Below, one piece after another: positions 1 to 8,167 of a stretch of 64,000 bases of DNA; position 1 is the stretch's first letter; every line of letters starts with the position of its first letter. Location of the stretch: the NCBI GenBank assembly GCA_016870915.1, contig VFZY01000003.1:1-64000 (forward strand). Reading direction: 5' to 3'. Source of the DNA: Acidobacteriota bacterium. Its GTDB lineage: Bacteria > Acidobacteriota > Terriglobia > Bryobacterales > Bryobacteraceae. Below the pieces are notes generated by a model that saw only the letters and a list, made by a program, of their open reading frames with translations, made no database searches and was not told where the DNA came from. The translations under genes and the position numbers were made by a program.

Positions 1-121
1 AGAGTCGGGTCCGCAGAGCGCCTACTCGGCGGCCTCTTCTGTTTTACCGCAGGATTCTCAGGGGTCCCAAGTGGTGTCAGACCCGATCTATCGACCCGCT
101 CAACTCGGCGGCGTGCATAGT

Positions 122-745
122 TTAGGTGGCAAGATTCGCGCCGCCCACCCGGTCGCGAGCCATCTCATGCCAGGCCAGAATCCGCTTGGGATACGCCCGC
201 GCTTCGCCGTTCAACGCGATTCCGAACACAACATGGGAGTCCTTGAGATACCCTGCCTCGGCCGCCGGCATGGTCTTCGGATCGACAAGCGGCGGAATCC
301 CATTCACAACCACACCGCCCCACTCGATCTGATCAAGCCGGATGCGCGATTCGGCTTTGGGCGGAAAGAACTCCGTCATGCGCGGGTCGATGTTCGAATA
401 GAACTGGCTCTTGAACGTGGCGTAGTCCGGGTGTGGATCATACGGGACGGTCCAAACCCATCGCGTCCACGCGCGAAGATCGGTGCCAAAGTGCTGCCGC
501 GTCCGGTCCGACAGAAAATCCAGAAGCCGCCGTTGAATCACCGGGTTCGGATTCAACGCCCCGTAGATCCGCAACAACTCCACCAGCATCACGGCATAGG
601 AATCACGCCACACCGCCGTGATCCGCCGCGCGGTTTCCTTGAACTTCGTGTTGTCGGGAATGAGCAGAAGGTAGAAATCGTCAAGCGGTGGATGGGAATC
701 CTGCGCCAGGGCTGGGAGAGCTGAGAGAAAAAGTCGCCGGGTCAT
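122..745 (-). pseudogene. truncated DUF3179-family secreted protein
   Basis: The reading frame starts with a short secretion-like leader (MTRRLFLSALPALAQ) and then matches the N-terminal half of DUF3179 proteins, ending in the family-typical stretch ARAYPKRILAWHEM followed by a VGG turn. Full-length DUF3179 proteins continue with a Cys-rich segment (YCTLCG-like) and about 150 more residues. Here a TAA stop follows 14 residues after HEM, and none of the three frames in the remaining 121 bases to the window edge restores that motif. The gene is therefore broken by deletion, insertion or rearrangement at about position 122. The ATG at 745 was preferred to the one at 781 because it opens the leader. 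It lies downstream of mutS2 on the same strand, 42 nt away. Function of the family is unknown to me. Confidence 0.6.
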
Positions 746-787
746 CGTCCCATGGTCTTGAAATCCGGATGCTTGCATCATTACCCC

Positions 788-3199
788 TCACCCTGCCCGC
801 AACTCCGCAATCGTGGCCCCCGCCCCGCCTTCCGCCGCCGTCGCCGGATAGTAGCTCGTCACATGCGGACTGGCGGCCAGCAGTTCCCCAATCGCTTTTT
901 TCAGAATGCCCATGCCATGCCCGTGAACAATCCGGATCCTCTCCACCGACGCGAGCACAGCATTGTCCAGAAATTTATCCACTTCGTCACAAGCCTCCTC
1001 CGCCCTCTTGCCAATCACGTTCACTTCCCGCGTCGTCACCGCCCACGCCGGCCCGGACGCGAACGTCACATTGCGCGGCAACTTCGACCCCGCCGTGGGA
1101 GCCGCCTCCGGCAGCACCTCCAGCACGTCATCCGCCGCCACCTGCAGCTTGAGAAACCCCGCCTCCACCTCGATCATGCCGTTCGAGAGCACGCGCCGCA
1201 CCCGGGCCGGCTCCCTCACGTCGCGCAGCCGCACCCGCACGCCTTCGCTCACCGCCACCGCCGCCGCCGCGCTTTCCGGCCGCAACACCCGCGCCGCCGC
1301 CTGCTGGAACTCACGCGACGTCTTCGACGCCCGCACCCTGGCATTCTCCGCCGCCTTGCGCGACGTGGCGTTCTGCTCAATGTCTCCAATCGCCGCGCGC
1401 GCCGCGGAATCGAACCCGCGGACCGCTTCATCCACCCGCCGCTCCAGTTCCTTCAGCTTCGCGGCCTCGCGCGCGGACGCCGCCTGCTCCTGCTCCCGCG
1501 CGCTACGCGCCACGGCCGTCTTCTGCTCCTCCAACTCACGCTCCCGGGCCGCCAGCCGCTCCAGCCGCTGGTGAAGCTCGCCCAGCAACTGTCCCAGATC
1601 CCGTTCACCGTCCTTGAGCACACTCCGGGCATGCGTCAGAACCGCGGCCGGCAACCCAAGCCGCGATGCGATATCCAACCCGGCGGACTTCCCGGGCGCA
1701 CCCAGCCGCAGCACGAACGTTGGCAGCAGCGTCGCCTCATCGAACCCCATGGAGCCATTCACCACACCGGCCGTCGTCGCACCGTAGATCTTGGGCGCAA
1801 CCAGATGCGTGGAAGCAATGGTGAACGCGCCGCAACCACGGAACCGGTCAATCAGCGCCACCGCCAGCGCGCCCCCCTCCTCGGGATCCGTGGCCCGCCC
1901 CAATTCATCCAGCAGGACCAGTGAATCGCGCGTCACCGCCTCCAGCAGATCGCCGACATGCGTCATGTGCGACGAGAAACTGCTCAGGCTCGCCTCAATC
2001 GACTGGTTGTCGCCGATATCCGCAAGCACCTGTTCGAACACCGGAATCTCGGCCCGGTCGCAAGGCACCGGCAGCCCGGACTGCGCCATCAGCACCAGCA
2101 GCCCGGCCGTCTTCATGGCCACCGTCTTCCCGCCCGTATTCGGACCGCTGATCAGCAGCGTACGGTTCGCCTCATCCAGTTCCAGCGTCACCGGAACCAC
2201 TGCCTTGCGCTGGCGCCGCAGCACGTCCTCAAGCAGCGGGTGCCGCGCGCCCGCAATCGACAACCGCCGCACCGGCCCCTCGGACATCACCGGCGCCACG
2301 GCGTCAAAGTCCACGCCGAACCGTGCCTTGCCGAACAGCAGGTCAAGCACGGCCACCGTGTCCAGCGCCGCCGCGATATCAGCCGCATGCTCCCGAAGCC
2401 GTCCCGTCAGTTCACGCAGAATGCGATGCACCTCGGCAAGTTCCTCGCCCGCAAGACGCACCAGATCGTTGTTCAGTTCGATGGTTTCAAACGGTTCCAC
2501 GAACAGCGTCTGCCCGGTGCCGCTGGCGCCGTGAATCACGCCGTTCACTTTGCGCCGCTGCCCGGCCACAATGGGCACCACGAACCGCTCGTTGCGAACG
2601 GTGACAAAGTCCTCCTGCAGCAGCCCGTCGTCGCGATGCGCGCGCAGGAACCGCTCCAGGGACTCCTCAATGGCCGCGCGCTGCCGCTGCATTTCACGCC
2701 TGATCTTCGCCAGAGCCGGGCTGGCGTGATCGGCCACTGTGCCATCCGGCAGGATCTTCCCGCTGATCGCGCCAATCACCGGCCGCAGGTCAGCAATGCG
2801 GTGTGCGTACCGGCACACAGCCGGGTAGCGGGCCGCGGCGGCCAGCAGACCCTGCCTGATCGACGCGGCCCGGTCCAGCCAGCGTTCCAGGTCAAGAATC
2901 TCGGCGGCATCCAGCACCGCTCCCTCAATGCGCAGCTTGGCCAAGGGCTGGGTCACCTCGGGCAGACCGGCGAAATGGAATCGCACCGCGCCGTCCCCGC
3001 CCGTCTGGCGTGGCCCCGCGGCATCGCGCAGATACGTCATCGCCTCGCGGCATTCGGCATGCGTCTGGTTCAGGGCGAAGGCGTTGGTGCGCGGACCCAG
3101 GGCGGCCAGCAGCGCGCGGCCCGGCGGGCTGTCCACATACCGGCCCACCACGGCCTTCAGCGCGTCGAACTCCAGAAGATCGTCACTCCAGCGGGACAT
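788..3199 (-). CDS. mutS2: endonuclease MutS2 (Smr-domain MutS homologue)
   Basis: An 803-residue MutS2. It has the MutS-type helical/lever region (about 1-330), an ATPase domain with Walker A GPNTGGKT (352-359) and Walker B/D-loop LVLLDELGRATDP, a long charged coiled-coil (about 520-630) and a C-terminal Smr nuclease domain with HGHGMG. The mismatch-recognition domain I of MutS1 is absent, as expected. In other bacteria MutS2 suppresses homologous recombination by resolving branched DNA, or acts on collided ribosomes; which applies here cannot be told. The usual LDLRG motif at the Smr start appears as a degenerate VNVIGKR. It sits 23 nt after the NUDIX gene on the same strand. Confidence 0.95.
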   Translation of the reverse strand: MSRWSDDLLEFDALKAVVGRYVDSPPGRALLAALGPRTNAFALNQTHAECREAMTYLRDAAGPRQTGGDGAVRFHFAGLPEVTQPLAKLRIEGAVLDAAEILDLERWLDRAASIRQGLLAAAARYPAVCRYAHRIADLRPVIGAISGKILPDGTVADHASPALAKIRREMQRQRAAIEESLERFLRAHRDDGLLQEDFVTVRNERFVVPIVAGQRRKVNGVIHGASGTGQTLFVEPFETIELNNDLVRLAGEELAEVHRILRELTGRLREHAADIAAALDTVAVLDLLFGKARFGVDFDAVAPVMSEGPVRRLSIAGARHPLLEDVLRRQRKAVVPVTLELDEANRTLLISGPNTGGKTVAMKTAGLLVLMAQSGLPVPCDRAEIPVFEQVLADIGDNQSIEASLSSFSSHMTHVGDLLEAVTRDSLVLLDELGRATDPEEGGALAVALIDRFRGCGAFTIASTHLVAPKIYGATTAGVVNGSMGFDEATLLPTFVLRLGAPGKSAGLDIASRLGLPAAVLTHARSVLKDGERDLGQLLGELHQRLERLAARERELEEQKTAVARSAREQEQAASAREAAKLKELERRVDEAVRGFDSAARAAIGDIEQNATSRKAAENARVRASKTSREFQQAAARVLRPESAAAAVAVSEGVRVRLRDVREPARVRRVLSNGMIEVEAGFLKLQVAADDVLEVLPEAAPTAGSKLPRNVTFASGPAWAVTTREVNVIGKRAEEACDEVDKFLDNAVLASVERIRIVHGHGMGILKKAIGELLAASPHVTSYYPATAAEGGAGATIAELRAG

Positions 3200-3222
3200 C
3201 TAACTTCTAGAGTGCCACGCGG

Positions 3223-3669
3223 TCACAGCCCGTGCGCCGCCGCCATCCGGAAAGCCTTCTCCAGCACCGTCAGCGCACCCTCGGTCAGCGGCAGCCCGCC
3301 CAGTTCATCGCGCCGGATCCACCGTGCCGCCGGGGCGTCGTCACCCGCCCGCAACTCGCCCGCCACGTGGCGGCACAGGTAGTCGAGAATCACGTAGTGG
3401 TACCGCGTGCCGCCATCGGGCCCGGACGTGATGCGTTCGAAAACCGTCACCAGTTCCAACGGTTCCACGGTCAGGCCGGTCTCTTCCAGCATCTCCCGGC
3501 GCAGCGCGGTGTCCAAAGCCTCACCCGTCTCCACCGCACCGCCCGGAATCGACCACTGGCCCTTCAGTGGTTCCCGTCCCCGCTCCACCAGCACCACGCT
3601 CTGGCCCCGAATCACAATGCCCGCCGCTCCAAGGGTCGGGTGGGCCGGATACTCGCGCCGAATCGCCAC
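3223..3669 (-). CDS. NUDIX hydrolase
   Basis: A 148-residue NUDIX protein with an intact box: GGAVETGE followed seven residues later by RREMLEETGL, matching G-x5-E-x7-RE-x2-EE-x-G. Such enzymes hydrolyse nucleoside diphosphates linked to another moiety, using Mg2+ bound by the RE-x2-EE glutamates. The substrate cannot be read from the sequence; the layout (N-terminal beta strand, box at about 44-66) resembles the ADP-ribose/8-oxo-dGTP group. The start is GTG, one base after the TAG of the SMP-30 gene, so the two are almost certainly co-transcribed and possibly translationally coupled. mutS2 follows after 23 nt, which would fit nucleotide-pool and DNA housekeeping but is only context. Confidence 0.9.
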   Translation of the reverse strand: MAIRREYPAHPTLGAAGIVIRGQSVVLVERGREPLKGQWSIPGGAVETGEALDTALRREMLEETGLTVEPLELVTVFERITSGPDGGTRYHYVILDYLCRHVAGELRAGDDAPAARWIRRDELGGLPLTEGALTVLEKAFRMAAAHGL

Positions 3670-3670
3670 G

Positions 3671-4534
3671 CTAATGCTGGACGGCCCCCTTCACCGGTAG
3701 CACCGTGCGGTAGACAGAGGTCCGCGCCGTGATGAACGCCGTCATCCAGTCGCCACCGCCAAATGCCAGGTTCGACGGCGTCTCCGGCATCTCAATCGTG
3801 TGGATCAGCTTGCCCTGCGGCGAATAGACGTACAACTCCTTGGCCGTCACGTACAGGTTGCCCTTCTCGTCCGTCTTGATCCCGCCCGGCACACCCTCAA
3901 TTCCGGTCACCACCTCGCGTTCGCCGCTGGCGGAGCCCTTGTTGTCCAGATCATACGCCCGCACGTTGCGCTCATCGGAGTTGCTCACATATAGCACGCG
4001 GCCGTTCGGCGACAGAGCGATTCCGTTTGGCCGCCCGTTCGGCCTCGCAATCACTTCCATCTCGCCTTTGGGCGGAATGTGGAACACGCCATGAAAGTCC
4101 AGTTCCCGCGAGGCTGTCTGCGATCCAAACGCGGGGTCGGTGAAATACACGTGGCCGTCCTTGCGCACCACAATGTCGTTTGGCGCGTTCAGTTTCTTTC
4201 CCTGATACGCGGACGCCAGCACTTCCACCGTGCCCTTCTTGTCCATCCGGATCACGCGCCGTCCGCTGGTTTCGCAAGTGTACAGACGCCCCTGCGCGTC
4301 AAACGCATTCCCGCTCGCCCCGTTTGACTTGTCGCGCGCCACTCCCGTCCCATCCACGCCGATTTGCAGGATTCGATTGGAAGGCACGTCGCTGAACAGC
4401 AGGAAGTTCCCGTCCCGCGACCAGACGGGTCCTTCGGTGAACCGGTATCCGCCGGTCGCCTTCTCCAGCCGCACTTGGGAGAAATCCTGGCCCCAGGCCG
4501 TCACCACCAGCAAGGCGGAACCCCACGGACGCAT
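3671..4534 (-). CDS. SMP-30/gluconolactonase family secreted protein
   Basis: A 287-residue beta-propeller of the SMP-30/gluconolaconase/LRE family. After a cleavable leader (ending near WGQD) come the family motifs FTEGPVWSRDG, NAPNDIVVRKDGHVYFTDPAFG and RPNGIALSPNGRVLYVSNSDERNVRAYD. The N of NAPND and the D of NSDE correspond to residues that hold the catalytic divalent metal in this family. Lactonases of this type hydrolyse sugar-acid lactones, here probably in the periplasm. Its ATG overlaps the stop of the preceding sugar-binding lipoprotein gene by one base, which supports a joint role in handling a sugar or sugar acid. Confidence 0.88.
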   Translation of the reverse strand: MRPWGSALLVVTAWGQDFSQVRLEKATGGYRFTEGPVWSRDGNFLLFSDVPSNRILQIGVDGTGVARDKSNGASGNAFDAQGRLYTCETSGRRVIRMDKKGTVEVLASAYQGKKLNAPNDIVVRKDGHVYFTDPAFGSQTASRELDFHGVFHIPPKGEMEVIARPNGRPNGIALSPNGRVLYVSNSDERNVRAYDLDNKGSASGEREVVTGIEGVPGGIKTDEKGNLYVTAKELYVYSPQGKLIHTIEMPETPSNLAFGGGDWMTAFITARTSVYRTVLPVKGAVQH

Positions 4535-5535
4535 TAGAGGTACTTCTTCAGGTCGGGATTGACTTGCGCCTGAACATCGGGCTTGTCCAGGTCTTCTTTC
4601 AGAATCAGGCGCGGCGCCAGGTTGTTGATCTTCACCGGCGTTTCGCCATTCAACTTCTTCACCGCCGCCACCACGCTCTCGTAACCCATCTTGAACGGGT
4701 GTTGAACCACCAGCGAATCCACCACGCCGGCGCGCAGGTCCTCAAGCAGCGTCGGGCTCCAGTCAAAACCCACCAGACGCACCCGCGACTTGCGACCCTT
4801 CAGCGCCTGCACCGCGCCGGCCGTGGATGACTCGTTCGAAGCGAACATCGCATCCAGCCCAGGCACCGCGGTCAGCATGTTCTCCGCCACCGCCAGGGAC
4901 TTGGCGTAATCAGCCCAGCCATACCGCTTGTCGGCAATCGTGATTCCGGGGAAGTTCTTCTTGATCGTGTCCTCAAACCCCGCCTCGCGGGCCATCGTGG
5001 ACGCAGCCCCCGGCTGCACCGCCACAATCACCACCTTGCCCTTGCCGTCGAGGATCTTTCCCATCCGCTCAGCCGCCATCTGGCCGGCCTGATAGTTGTC
5101 GGTGGCAACCTGGGACACGAAATTCTCCGTGTCAACGCCGGAATCGAAAATCACCATCGGGATCTTCTCGCGCCAGGCACGGTCCACCACACTCACCATC
5201 GCCTTCTTGTCAATGGGAGCCAGCGCGATCGCATCCACGCGGCGGTTGATCATCGCATCGGCAATCTGCAGTTGCACGTTGAAATCCGTCTCGACGGGCG
5301 GCCCGTTCCAGATGATCTCGACGTCCAACTCACGCGCGGCGGCGTTCGCACCGGCATGCACCGATTGCCAGAAAAGATGTGCCTGCCCCTTCGGAATCAC
5401 GGCGATCACGCGCTTCTTGTTCCGGCTGCAGGCCGTGGCGCCGGCCAGCGCGCCAAGGCCGGCCAGCAGAAAGCGGTTGCGTGAAAGCGGGCGGCCCGCC
5501 GAAGCGTTCTGGCCTGTGTTGACCGGGAACGTCAT
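4534..5535 (-). CDS. sugar ABC transporter substrate-binding lipoprotein (RbsB-like)
   Basis: A 333-residue periplasmic binding protein of the ribose/galactose type (Peripla_BP_4). The N-terminus carries RNRFLLAGLGALAGATAC, which ends in a lipobox-like Cys, so it is probably a lipoprotein. Core motifs are VIAVIPKGQAHLFWQSVHAGANAAA, DAIALAPIDKKAM, PMVIFDSGVD and FASNESSTAGAVQALKG. Such proteins normally deliver a sugar to an ABC permease, but no permease or ATPase gene lies nearby; instead it is locked by a 4-base ATGA overlap to a cytochrome c peroxidase gene and by a 1-base overlap to a lactonase gene. It may serve a distant transporter or act as a sensor. Confidence 0.88.
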   Translation of the reverse strand: MTFPVNTGQNASAGRPLSRNRFLLAGLGALAGATACSRNKKRVIAVIPKGQAHLFWQSVHAGANAAARELDVEIIWNGPPVETDFNVQLQIADAMINRRVDAIALAPIDKKAMVSVVDRAWREKIPMVIFDSGVDTENFVSQVATDNYQAGQMAAERMGKILDGKGKVVIVAVQPGAASTMAREAGFEDTIKKNFPGITIADKRYGWADYAKSLAVAENMLTAVPGLDAMFASNESSTAGAVQALKGRKSRVRLVGFDWSPTLLEDLRAGVVDSLVVQHPFKMGYESVVAAVKKLNGETPVKINNLAPRLILKEDLDKPDVQAQVNPDLKKYL

Positions 5536-6557
5536 TGCGGGAACTGAGTGGGCTCCTTGATGCTTTGCCAGGAGGTTCCGTCCAGCGCCTTCATGAACTC
5601 CACCAGGTCCTTCTTTTCCTGCGCCGTCAAGTTCAGCTTCTTCATCTCGATGGCCAGGTTCTTGTTGGGCACACCGCCCTTGTCGTAGAAGTCCACCACT
5701 TCTTCCAGCGTCTTCAGGCTGCCGTCGTGCATGTAAGGAGCCGTCCTCGAGATGTCCCGCAGGGTCGGCGTCTTAAACGCGCCCATGTCCTTGGCATCCT
5801 TGGTCACCGCAAGACGTCCCGGGTTCGGATTCGGCTTGTCCATCCCCACGCCGATGTTGTGGAAAGCATTCGACGTGAAATTCACACCCTCGTGGCAGGC
5901 ATCGCACTTCGCCTTGTTGACATAGACGTCGCGGCCGCGAATGGCGGAGGCGCTCATGGCCGCTTTGTTGCCCGCCGTGTACTTGTCGTAGGCCGAACTG
6001 CCGCTCAACACAGTGCGCTCGAAGGTCGCAATGGCCTTCGCCACCAGGTCGATGTTGATCTCGCCGGTGCCGAACGCTTTCTCGAACAGCGGGCGGTACC
6101 CGGCAATCCCCTTCAGCGTGGCCACCACGTTCGCATGCGTGTTGCCCATCTCGATCGGGTTCTGAATCGGGCCCTTGGCCTGCTCTTCAAGCGACGGCGC
6201 GCGGCCATCCCAGAACTGAATGGCGCCATAGGCGCGGTTGATCACCGTGGGGGCGCTCACCCCGCCCTTCTGTCCCCGAATCCCGGTCGAAACCGCCGCG
6301 CCGTCAGTGTAGGCGAACTTCGGATGGTGGCATGAGGCGCACGCCACCGTATTGTCCTTGGAGAGCCGCTTGTCGAAGTAGAGCAGCTTGCCCAGTTCCG
6401 CCTTGTCGGCCGAGTACGGATTGTCCCGCGGGAACTGAACGGGAAGCAATCCCAGTGGAATGGCCGGGCCGGAGCGCGCGGCGCCCTTGTTTGATTCCTG
6501 TCCGAACAACAACAGGGCAGAGGCCGCCGCGGCCAGCCACAACATCGATGCTTTCAT
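5532..6557 (-). CDS. di-haem cytochrome c peroxidase / MauG family
   Basis: A 341-residue secreted protein with two c-type haem sites: CASCH (in VACASCHHPKFAYTDG) and CDACH (in CDACHEGVNFTSNAFHN). The order and spacing, plus NRAYGAIQFWDGRAPSLEEQA and PYMHDGSLKTLEEVVDFY near the C-terminus, are those of bacterial di-haem cytochrome c peroxidases and MauG-like enzymes. The Met or nearby residue in PYMHDG is the expected C-terminal haem ligand region. It would act in the periplasm, either reducing hydrogen peroxide or oxidising a partner. The signal peptide covers about the first 20 residues. It shares ATGA with the downstream sugar-binding protein and follows the small secreted protein gene by 6 nt. 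Confidence 0.92.
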   Translation of the reverse strand: MKASMLWLAAAASALLLFGQESNKGAARSGPAIPLGLLPVQFPRDNPYSADKAELGKLLYFDKRLSKDNTVACASCHHPKFAYTDGAAVSTGIRGQKGGVSAPTVINRAYGAIQFWDGRAPSLEEQAKGPIQNPIEMGNTHANVVATLKGIAGYRPLFEKAFGTGEINIDLVAKAIATFERTVLSGSSAYDKYTAGNKAAMSASAIRGRDVYVNKAKCDACHEGVNFTSNAFHNIGVGMDKPNPNPGRLAVTKDAKDMGAFKTPTLRDISRTAPYMHDGSLKTLEEVVDFYDKGGVPNKNLAIEMKKLNLTAQEKKDLVEFMKALDGTSWQSIKEPTQFPQ

Positions 6558-6563
6558 GGGAGC

Positions 6564-7106
6564 CTACTTCTTCAGGTAGCCCTGAACGTAGAGGGCCTTC
6601 ATGCCCGCGTGCGACGTCAGCGTGCCGGTCACTTCCATGATGTGGGCTGCGTGCTCAATGCCCGCCTTGCGGAAGTCGGTCTGGCCGTCGCGCCGCAGAT
6701 CGTGCTCTTCGTCCATCAGCATGTAGAGGTTGCCGTCTTCAGTCAGCAGTCCGATCGGCTGGCCCGCGGTGAAACACTTCTGCGCGCAGGAGCGGTGCTT
6801 CTCGCCATGCTTGGCCACCTGCAGATAGCAGGAAAAGTCCACGATCTCACCCACCAGCGTCACTACCTTGCCGGCCACGGGCTTGCCGTTGATCGACGCG
6901 CCCAGCGTGGTGTTGGTCCAGGCTTCGCCGCCCGTGCCCAGCTTGCCCATCGGGGCTGAGTAAGAGCCGCCTTCCACCTTCCAATCCGGACTGAGAATGC
7001 CAGGACCCTTCTTGGCGGCGCCCTTCTTCTCACCCTGGGCGGCAAGGCCCACGGCTAATCCCAGCGCGGCCACGCCCGTGAGTACAACTGTCAGTTTGCG
7101 GTTCAT
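6564..7106 (-). CDS. secreted protein of unknown function, head of cytochrome/sugar-protein operon
   Basis: A 180-residue protein with a clear signal peptide (MNRKLTVVLTGVAALGLAVGLAAQG), a Lys-rich linker and a beta-rich body. Its cysteines are arranged C-x14-C-x3-C in VDFSCYLQVAKHG...SCAQKCFTAGQPIGLL, with two histidines nearby; this could hold a metal or a disulfide but is not a CxxCH haem site. The C-terminal part (HIMEVTGTLTSHAGMKALYV) reads like an OB-type strand pair. I do not recognise a named family. A ribosome binding site (GGAGA) lies a few bases before the ATG. The 6-nt gap to the peroxidase gene suggests it works with that electron-transfer protein. Confidence 0.8.
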   Translation of the reverse strand: MNRKLTVVLTGVAALGLAVGLAAQGEKKGAAKKGPGILSPDWKVEGGSYSAPMGKLGTGGEAWTNTTLGASINGKPVAGKVVTLVGEIVDFSCYLQVAKHGEKHRSCAQKCFTAGQPIGLLTEDGNLYMLMDEEHDLRRDGQTDFRKAGIEHAAHIMEVTGTLTSHAGMKALYVQGYLKK

Positions 7107-7167
7107 TTGGATGTCTCCTATGTCGGTCTTCGAAAGCCCGGCGATGCCGTGGCTGTGTTCCTGTTTG

Positions 7168-8070
7168 CTAGCCGCGGACGCTCGCGGCGGGAATCTTGCG
7201 CGTCAGATCTTCAAACTCGGCGCGGCTCTCGCTGCCGATGGTGAAGCAGTCAATCACGTCGTTGTGAGCCAGGGCGTACTGAAGCGATTCATCCGCCTTG
7301 TTCCGCAGCCGGCCCGCGCCCAGAATCTTCATGCCGATAATGCCCTTGCCGGCGGCCTTCATTTCCTTCAGCACCGAATAGACCGTCTTCGGGTCCGCGT
7401 CCATGGCCACCTGCGCCGGATTGAACCGCGCCAGGTCCACCTGCACCCACGGAGTCTTGGCCGCTGTGCGCAGCGCTTCGATGGTGTGGCAGGAGGTGCC
7501 GTGCGTCCGGACAATGCCCTTCTCGCGAGCTTCCGAGATCACCGCCATCGCGCCCTTCTTGCGCTCCGGCCAGTCGCCGTCCATCATGCAGTGCAGCAGC
7601 AGGATATCGATGTAGTCCGTGCCGAGTTCGCGGCGGAAGCGGTCCAGGTCGGCGCGCATCTCCTTCTCAGTCGAGGCGTGCGTCTTCGACAGGATGGTCA
7701 CCTTGTCGCGTGGAACGCTCTTCAGCGCTTCCTTCAAGTGCGGGTGCGTGCCGTACTGGTCCGCGGCATCCCAGAAGATCACGCCCTGATCGTAGGCCGC
7801 GCGGAACATCTCCGCCACGCCCTTCAACCCCAGCTTGCGCGTCTGGTTCGAACTGCCGCCAACACCGTTGGTACCGGTGCCCATGGCCAGGCGGCTCACT
7901 TCCACCTTCATCGGGCCCAGCTTCACGCGGTCCGTGGCAAACTTCTTCTCGCCCGCGGCGTAAAGATGGTGCGGAAAGTTCGCCAGCGACACCGCGGCGC
8001 CCGCCATCGCGCCTGATTTCAGGAACACGCGGCGATTGGATTTGGGACACACGAATTTGGATTGAGACAT
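7168..8070 (-). CDS. Tat-exported aldo/keto reductase
   Basis: A 300-residue aldo/keto reductase preceded by a twin-arginine-type leader (NRRVFLKSGAMAGAAVSLANF). The body has the AKR motifs VSRLAMGTGTNG, FWDAADQYGTHPHLKEAL (catalytic Asp and Tyr), VTILSKT (catalytic Lys) and DYIDILLLHCMMD, so the D-Y-K-H tetrad is visible. Family members reduce carbonyls with NADPH; export with a bound cofactor is what a Tat signal would be for. The ATG at 8070 was chosen over far upstream starts because GGGAGG lies 5-9 nt before it and the leader begins there. It is divergent from the gamma-glutamyltransferase gene. Confidence 0.9.
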   Translation of the reverse strand: MSQSKFVCPKSNRRVFLKSGAMAGAAVSLANFPHHLYAAGEKKFATDRVKLGPMKVEVSRLAMGTGTNGVGGSSNQTRKLGLKGVAEMFRAAYDQGVIFWDAADQYGTHPHLKEALKSVPRDKVTILSKTHASTEKEMRADLDRFRRELGTDYIDILLLHCMMDGDWPERKKGAMAVISEAREKGIVRTHGTSCHTIEALRTAAKTPWVQVDLARFNPAQVAMDADPKTVYSVLKEMKAAGKGIIGMKILGAGRLRNKADESLQYALAHNDVIDCFTIGSESRAEFEDLTRKIPAASVRG

Positions 8071-8152
8071 GGAGCCTCCCTCGGCAAGTATTGAAAATAC
8101 CACAAACAGCACATGCCCCGGTTCGCGCTGGCGCGCGGCAAGGGCGGAGGGA

Positions 8153-8158
8153 TACAAT
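8153..8158 (+). promoter_or_regulatory. candidate -10 box (TACAAT) for ggt
   Basis: TACAAT ends 9 nt before the ggt ATG, so a transcript would start at or within a few bases of the start codon. No convincing -35 box is visible 16-18 nt upstream. An alternative reading is that GGAGG at 8146-8150 serves a four-codon mini-ORF (ATG at 8157) whose TGA overlaps the ggt ATG. Confidence 0.4.
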
Positions 8159-8167
8159 GGCTGCTCA

